Assembly: GCA_019240215.1 (NCBI GenBank)
Contig: JAFAYQ010000016.1
Span: 1 to 64,000 of the forward strand
DNA: 64,000 bases
Source: Actinomycetota bacterium
GTDB lineage: Bacteria; Actinomycetota; Actinomycetes; Streptosporangiales; Streptosporangiaceae
Direction of reading: 5' to 3'
Part shown: one piece after another, positions 58,244 through 64,000 of the stretch
Layout: each line of letters opens with the position of its first letter
Position numbering within the stretch: position 1 is the first letter of the stretch
The notes under the pieces: generated by a model
The model's input: the letters and a program-made list of their open reading frames with translations, nothing else
The model's database searches: none
Told to the model about the DNA's origin: nothing
Position numbers and translations under genes: made by a program

Positions 58244-60310
58244 TCAGCTGTGGTCGCGGCTGTGCTGCTCGGGCACCGCCCGGCGGCCCGGGCGCAGCAG
58301 CGCCTCGGCCAGCGTCAGCACGGTCTCCTCGAGCGAGTCCAGGCGGGTGGCCATGTCGGCCTGGACCGCGCTCACCACCTTGGTCACGACCTCCTCGACC
58401 TCGGCGTGGCCGGGCCGCGAGCGCAGCTCGTCGCTGAGCGGGGACAGCACCGCCGCCAGCCGGTTCTCCAGCGTGTCGAGCCGGGCCGCCAGCGCGCTGG
58501 CGGACTTGCCGGCCGCCTCGCCCAGCTTGCGCTGCGCGTCGTCCAGCCCGAGCGAGGTGGGCAGGTGCCCGATCTGCTGGGTGACCGTTTCCAGCCGCCC
58601 GTCCATCGTCTCGAACTTGGCGCCCATGCCCTCGATGCGGCCGCCGACGCCTTCCATCCGCCCGTCCAGGCCGTCCATCCGGCCGTCGAGCGAGCCGAGC
58701 TTCTGGTCCACGGTGGCGATGTGGTCGTCGACCACGCCGATCCGGTCCGCGTGGGCGCCGATCCGGGTGTCCAGCCCTTCCATCCGGCCGTCCAGCCCCC
58801 CCATCCGCCCGTCGAGCCCGCTGAGCAGGTCGTCGACCACGGCGATGTGCTCACCGAGCTTCTCGTCGACCGAGGTGATGTGGCTGGTCAGCGTGCCGCT
58901 GACCGAGACGATGTGCTCGTCGAGCCCGCCGATCTGGGCGTTGGTCTCGATCAGGCGCTCACCCAGGTGCTCGATGAGGGTGCTGGCCTGCTCCCCGGTC
59001 TCGGTGATCCGCTGGCCGAGCTGCCCGATCTGGGCGCTGGCGTGCTCGTTGGCCGCGGCCAGCTGCTGGCCGAGCTCGCCGAGCTGGGTGCCGAGCGCGG
59101 CGACCTTGCCGTCGACCGCCCCGACCTTGCCGTCGACGGCCGCGACCTTGCCGTCGGTCGCGGCCAGCTTGGCGTCCAGCGCCCCGACCTTGCCGTCGGT
59201 GCTGGACAGCTTGGCGTCCAGCCCGCTCAGCTTGCCGGCCAGCGGCGCGGTGCGCTCGCTGACGGTGGCGACCTGGCTGCTGATCGTCCCCATGTGCTCG
59301 TCGATGGCGGCGATCCGCTCGTTGATCAGCCCGATCCGGTCGTCGGTGTCGCCGATCCGGTCGTCCAGCCGGTCGATCCGGTTGGCCAGCGCCCCGACCT
59401 TGCCGTCGGTCCCGGTCAGCTTGGCGTCCAGCGCCCCGAGCTTGTTGTCGACGGTGCTGACCTTGTCGTCGGTGTCGCCGAGGCGCTCTTCCAGCCGCTC
59501 CAGGCGGCCGTGGGCCACCTCGATCTGGCCGCCGATCAGGTCGACCTGCCCGGTCAGCCCGGACACGGTGCCCGCCAGGCCGTCGATCTTCTCGGACGTC
59601 CCGGCCAGGCCCTCGGCCAGCTTGGCTTCCATCCGGTCCGACAGCGCGGCCAGGCCCTGGTCGAACCGGGCCGTCTGGGCGGCGAACCCCTGGTCGATCC
59701 GGCCCTTGATGGCGGACAGTTCCTTGTCCAGGTAGGCCGCCCGCTGGGCCAGCTCGGCCAGCGCCTTGTCCAGGCGGCTGAACCGGCCGGCCGCCGAGTC
59801 CATGCTCTGCTGCAGCCGGTCACTGTGCTGCTGCAGGCCCGCCAGCCGCTCCTCCTGGAGCTTGAGCATGTCCCGGGCCTGGCCGATCAGGTCGGCCACG
59901 GCCTGCAGGCGCGGCAGCACCTGGTCCACGTTCTCCGACATCACGCCCAGGTCGGCCCACAGCGCGGGCAGCTCGGCGACCGGCTTCATCTGGGCGCTCA
60001 GCGTCTGCAGGTGCTCGGGCAGCGACTCCGCCCAGGCCGGCCCGGTCTCGTGGGCGTCATCGAGCTGGCGGCGCATCCCTTCGGTCTGCACGGTCAGCTG
60101 GGTCGCGAGGTCGGACAGCTCGTGCTCGCGGACCTCCTTGACCAGCCATTCCAGCCCTTCCAGGTGTTTACGGATCTCCTCCAGGGCGCTGGCGTGCGAC
60201 CGCTGGTCGGAGACGTGATCCTGGACCGTGCGCGCGAGCAGGTCGCGCATCCGGTCGGCCGGGCCGGGCTGGGCGCCGCGCATCAGCAGATGGTTGGCCG
60301 TCTGATCCAT
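58244..60310 (-). CDS. Giant heptad-repeat coiled-coil protein
   Basis: The 688-residue protein has no signal peptide or membrane helix. After an N-terminal helical region (1-150), residues about 170-620 are dominated by heptads of the form D-x-K/R-V/I/L/M-x-x-L/V/T (for example DGKVGAL, DAKLAAT, DGKVAAV, DDRIGLI, DGRMEGL). The charged D and K/R recur every seven residues. This resembles apolipoprotein- or tropomyosin-like long helices. The last 70 residues form another helix pair. ATG 60310 has AAGGAG upstream. A scaffold, nucleoid or polarity protein are options; no function is assigned. It is divergent from groES. Confidence 0.75.
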   Translation of the reverse strand: MDQTANHLLMRGAQPGPADRMRDLLARTVQDHVSDQRSHASALEEIRKHLEGLEWLVKEVREHELSDLATQLTVQTEGMRRQLDDAHETGPAWAESLPEHLQTLSAQMKPVAELPALWADLGVMSENVDQVLPRLQAVADLIGQARDMLKLQEERLAGLQQHSDRLQQSMDSAAGRFSRLDKALAELAQRAAYLDKELSAIKGRIDQGFAAQTARFDQGLAALSDRMEAKLAEGLAGTSEKIDGLAGTVSGLTGQVDLIGGQIEVAHGRLERLEERLGDTDDKVSTVDNKLGALDAKLTGTDGKVGALANRIDRLDDRIGDTDDRIGLINERIAAIDEHMGTISSQVATVSERTAPLAGKLSGLDAKLSSTDGKVGALDAKLAATDGKVAAVDGKVGAVDGKVAALGTQLGELGQQLAAANEHASAQIGQLGQRITETGEQASTLIEHLGERLIETNAQIGGLDEHIVSVSGTLTSHITSVDEKLGEHIAVVDDLLSGLDGRMGGLDGRMEGLDTRIGAHADRIGVVDDHIATVDQKLGSLDGRMDGLDGRMEGVGGRIEGMGAKFETMDGRLETVTQQIGHLPTSLGLDDAQRKLGEAAGKSASALAARLDTLENRLAAVLSPLSDELRSRPGHAEVEEVVTKVVSAVQADMATRLDSLEETVLTLAEALLRPGRRAVPEQHSRDHS

Positions 60311-60605
60311 GGGGGGTGCTCCTTAGCCAGGGGTGTTACCGCTCGCCGGTCCGATGCCGGGCCAGGGGAGTGTGCTGAGCCCGCGTGTGCTGAATCCCGC
60401 GGGGACACCGCCGCCGTGCCCACCGGCCGCGCGTCTGCGCGATCTGGCCCGTGGCCCCTGGCGAGTGCCGGATAATCCTCTCGGGGACGGCGCCAACGTT
60501 AGTAGCTATGAGTAATCGAGTGCACACGAAGAGTGAAATCCGTGGCCGGAAGGTTACGCAGGGCCCCCCATGTTGACGAGTTGAGGCGGGCTGGATACTG
60601 TCGGA
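60311..60605. other. Intergenic promoter region of the coiled-coil gene
   Basis: About 295 bp before the CIRCE element hold no recognised gene. A plus-strand frame of 60 codons (60333-60515) lacks a ribosome binding site and any domain. Sequence turns AT-richer from 60470, fitting promoters for the divergent coiled-coil and groES genes. Confidence 0.5.
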
Positions 60606-60632
60606 CTAGCACTCAGGCAAGGAGAGTGCTAA
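60606..60632. promoter_or_regulatory. CIRCE element (HrcA operator)
   Basis: CTAGCACTC (60606-60614), nine bases, GAGTGCTAA (60624-60632) match the CIRCE consensus TTAGCACTC-N9-GAGTGCTAA with one change. HrcA would repress groES at normal temperature. The spacer ends in AAGGA, so an 18-codon ORF from ATG 60632 has a possible ribosome binding site inside the operator. Confidence 0.9.
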
Positions 60633-60727
60633 TGCGACGAAGCAGTCTGATCCCCGCGACGGCAGGCCGCTGTGGTCGCCCTCTCTAGCAGTTACCTTTT
60701 AGCCTTCCAGAGGGGGAGGTCAGCCTA

Positions 60728-61039
60728 ATGACGACCGCCACCAAGGTTGTTCTCAAGCCGCTCGAGGACCGCATCGTGGTCCGCCCACTTGAGGCGGAGC
60801 AGACCACGGCGTCTGGCCTCGTTATCCCGGACACTGCCAAGGAGAAGCCCCAGGAGGGCGAAGTCCTGGCCGTGGGTCCCGGCCGTTTCGACGACGCGGG
60901 CGCCAAGCGCGTTCCCGTCGACGTGAAGGTCGGCGACGTCGTGCTGTACAGCAAGTACGGCGGCACCGAGGTCAAGTACTCGGGCGAGGAGTACCTCGTG
61001 CTCTCCGCTCGCGACGTCCTCGCCGTCGTCGAGAAGTAA
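60728..61039 (+). CDS. groES: Co-chaperonin GroES
   Basis: The 103-residue protein has [37 protein letters not shown] (mobile loop) and [24 protein letters not shown]. It caps the GroEL ring during folding. ATG 60728 follows AGGGGGAGG. The long 95-bp leader after CIRCE contains the small ORF mentioned above. groEL follows after 119 bp with a strong hairpin between. Confidence 0.97.
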   Translation: MTTATKVVLKPLEDRIVVRPLEAEQTTASGLVIPDTAKEKPQEGEVLAVGPGRFDDAGAKRVPVDVKVGDVVLYSKYGGTEVKYSGEEYLVLSARDVLAVVEK

Positions 61040-61063
61040 GCACGACGCAGCGAATGCGTGGCT

Positions 61064-61101
61064 AAGGGCGCCGGGCCGCCGAGGTGCGGCCGGGCGCCCT
61101 T
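61064..61101 (+). terminator. groES-groEL intercistronic hairpin
   Basis: 61064-61079 and 61086-61101 form 16-bp arms with one G-G mismatch and a 6-nt loop, followed only by TTGCTAC. It can act as a partial terminator or mRNA stabiliser. TTGACC at 61110-61115 and the AT-rich 61119-61136 segment may form a separate groEL promoter. Confidence 0.65.
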
Positions 61102-61152
61102 GCTACGTGTTGACCGTACGAATTTTGAAGTAAAAACCGCAGGGTGAGGTAG

Positions 61153-62784
<1,632 letters not shown>

Positions 62785-62803
62785 TTCGATCGCTTCACCC
62801 GTC

Positions 62804-62840
62804 ACGGCGGGCCGGCTCCGCGGAGCCGGCCCGCCGTTTC
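62804..62840 (+). terminator. Strong terminator after groEL
   Basis: A palindrome with 17-bp perfect arms (62804-62820 and 62821-62837) and no unpaired loop is followed by TTT. It ends the groES-groEL unit. Confidence 0.8.
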
Positions 62841-62886
62841 GCGTTTCCGGTTCGCCTTCCCGGGCCGGCCGGGCGAGGATGCTGGC

Positions 62887-63558
62887 ATGCCGCCACCGGT
62901 GATCGAGGCCGGGCCGCTCACGTTGCGGCCCTTTCGTGAGGACGACATCGACTGGGTGTGCGCGGTATCGCAGGACCCGGCCGTCCAGGCCAACCTGCCC
63001 CAGGTGTTCGCCCCCTACCGGCGCGAGCACGCCGAGTTCTTCGTCCGCCAGGTGGCGCTGGCCGGCTGGGGCGATGGCAGCCGGGCCGAGTTCCTGGTGG
63101 CCGGGGCGGACAGCGGCGCCCGGCTGGGGCGGATCGGGCTGGGCCTGCGGTCGCAGGTCCCCGGCACGGCCGAGATCGGCTACTGGATGGACCGGTCGGC
63201 CCGCGGGCAGGGGGTGGCCACCGCCGCCGTCCGGGCCCTCTGCCGGTGGGCGTTCGGCGCCCTCGACCTGGACCTGATCGAATGGCACGCCGAGGTCGGC
63301 AACCTGGCCTCCCGCCGCGTCGCCGAGAAGTCCGGCTTCCTGATCGAGGGCACGCTGCGCCGCCGTCTCATCCACCGCGGCCATCGGGTCGACGTCTGGG
63401 TCGGCTCGCTGCTCCGCCCGGACTCGCCGCTCCAGGCGGGCTCGCCGGCCGCCCCGGAGTCGCTGCCCGGCCCGGGCTCGCTGGCCGCTCCGGGCTCGCT
63501 GGCTGCTCCGGGCTCGCTGCCCGGCCCGGGCTCGCTGCCCGGCCCGGAGTCATCGTGA
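62887..63558 (+). CDS. GNAT-family N-acetyltransferase with repeat tail
   Basis: The 223-residue protein is a RimJ/RimL-like GNAT: LTLRPFREDDIDWVCAVSQDPAVQ, EIGYWMDRSARGQGVATAAVRALCRWAF (acetyl-CoA loop R/QGxGxA) and ASRRVAEKSGFLIEGTLRRRLIHRGHRVDVWVGSLL. The N-acetylation target is unknown. The domain ends at about residue 178; the remaining 45 residues are Gly/Ser/Leu/Pro/Ala hexapeptide repeats. ATG 62887. Its stop overlaps the next GTG. Confidence 0.88.
   Translation: MPPPVIEAGPLTLRPFREDDIDWVCAVSQDPAVQANLPQVFAPYRREHAEFFVRQVALAGWGDGSRAEFLVAGADSGARLGRIGLGLRSQVPGTAEIGYWMDRSARGQGVATAAVRALCRWAFGALDLDLIEWHAEVGNLASRRVAEKSGFLIEGTLRRRLIHRGHRVDVWVGSLLRPDSPLQAGSPAAPESLPGPGSLAAPGSLAAPGSLPGPGSLPGPESS
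63421..63546 (+). repeat. Seven 18-bp tandem repeats at the 3' end of the acetyltransferase gene
   Basis: The 18-bp units from 63421 encode DSPLQA, GSPAAP, ESLPGP, GSLAAP, GSLAAP, GSLPGP and GSLPGP. The last two DNA units are identical. The frame-preserving array forms a flexible C-terminal tail. Confidence 0.85.
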
Positions 63559-64000
63559 CCGGCCGCCCGCTGCTGCTCCTGGACATCGACGGCGTCCTCA
63601 ACCCCTACGCCGCCCCCGGCTGCCCGGCCGGGTACGCCGAGCACGTGCTGTTCGCGGGCGAAGAGCCGGTCCGGGTGTGCGCCGGTCACGGCGACTGGCT
63701 GCGCGAACTGGCCACCCGGTTCACGCTGGTGTGGGCGACCGCCTGGGATGAGGAGGCCAACCGGCGCCTGGCCCCGCTGCTCGGCCTGGCCGACCTGCCG
63801 GTGGTGCCGATGCCGCTCCCGTTCCCACCCGAGTGGAAGCTCCCGGCGGTGTCCCGCTTCGCCGGCGCCCACCCCCTGGCCTGGCTCGACGACGCGCTGA
63901 CCCCCGCGGCCCACGAGTGGGCGGCCGCCCGGACGGTACCGACCCTGCTGATCGACATCGACCCGGCCATAGGCCTGACCCGAGCCGTCGTCGACCAGTG
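63555..64000 (+). CDS. HAD-like hydrolase, 3' truncated by window edge
   Basis: GTG 63555 overlaps the acetyltransferase stop (GTGA), and the frame is open to the window end (148 complete codons). It begins PLLLLDIDGVLNPYA, the HAD motif I DxDGxxN, and has WATAWDEEANRRLAPLLGL with motif-II-like Thr and LAWLDDALTPAA with the acidic motif IV. This is the small HAD-like secreted/cytosolic hypothetical type common beside GNAT genes in actinomycetes. The C-terminus is not visible. Confidence 0.75.
   Translation, partial: MTGRPLLLLDIDGVLNPYAAPGCPAGYAEHVLFAGEEPVRVCAGHGDWLRELATRFTLVWATAWDEEANRRLAPLLGLADLPVVPMPLPFPPEWKLPAVSRFAGAHPLAWLDDALTPAAHEWAAARTVPTLLIDIDPAIGLTRAVVDQ

Overview
The window is a stretch of high-GC (about 70% by eye) chromosome from an actinomycete (Actinomycetota). 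The evidence is the GlgE-TreS-Mak-GlgB maltosyl/trehalose operon with a GlgP-type phosphorylase, a deazaflavin (F420)-family oxidoreductase, the DUF3017-mdh pair, groES followed by a groEL with a His-rich tail behind a CIRCE element, many GTG starts, ATGA/GTGA stop-start overlaps and several probably leaderless genes. I cannot name a genus. No tRNA, rRNA, CRISPR array, transposase or prophage gene was recognised, so this looks like core-to-shell chromosome rather than an island.

Layout. 1-2.6 kb: the end of a secreted-type repeat protein and two convergent nitrilase-superfamily hydrolases. 2.6-7.5 kb: an aminotransferase fused to a methyltransferase, facing an overlapping cassette of GT4 glycosyltransferase, methyltransferase and squalene-cyclase-fold protein. 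7.7-17.1 kb: an RpiR regulator, a divergent HAL-family lyase with a non-canonical MIO triad, an OpuC-type ABC importer, hutF and hutI; a perfect 8-8-8 palindrome sits between lyase and importer. 17.3-21.9 kb: a drug-type ABC exporter, a MarR/VOC divergent pair and a TetR/NmrA divergent pair, each pair with clear operators. 21.9-31.2 kb: flavin reductase, SppA, NYN-domain protein, metallophosphoesterase, deazaflavin-dependent oxidoreductase, 5-formyl-THF cyclo-ligase-like protein, two tandem paralogous four-cysteine membrane-anchored proteins, P450, MerR and VOC proteins. 31.5-42.5 kb: glgE-treS-mak-glgB on the minus strand and glgP divergently on the plus strand. 42.5-51.2 kb: enoyl-CoA hydratase, a small unknown protein, SDR, Ser/Thr kinase, FHA-HTH regulator, DUF3017 protein and mdh. 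51.3-58.1 kb: galE-galK-M20 peptidase operon, CNNM/CorC-type membrane protein and guaA. 58.2-64 kb: a giant heptad-repeat protein, groES-groEL, an acetyltransferase and a HAD-like protein cut by the window edge.

How genes work together. GlgE, TreS, Mak and GlgB form the classical route trehalose -> maltose -> maltose-1-phosphate -> branched alpha-glucan, with GlgP for turnover. The RpiR/lyase/OpuC/HutF/HutI block looks like an imidazole (histidine-type) catabolic module, but hutU is absent and the lyase lacks the normal Ala-Ser-Gly triad, so its substrate is open. GalE and GalK are translationally coupled without galT. The kinase and the FHA-HTH protein face each other and could form a phosphorylation-read-out pair.

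Most unusual points: a 47-codon in-frame tandem duplication inside the GlgB catalytic barrel; the lyase triad change; the aminotransferase-methyltransferase fusion; repeated low-complexity insertions or tails in otherwise ordinary enzymes; and several very clean inverted-repeat operators.
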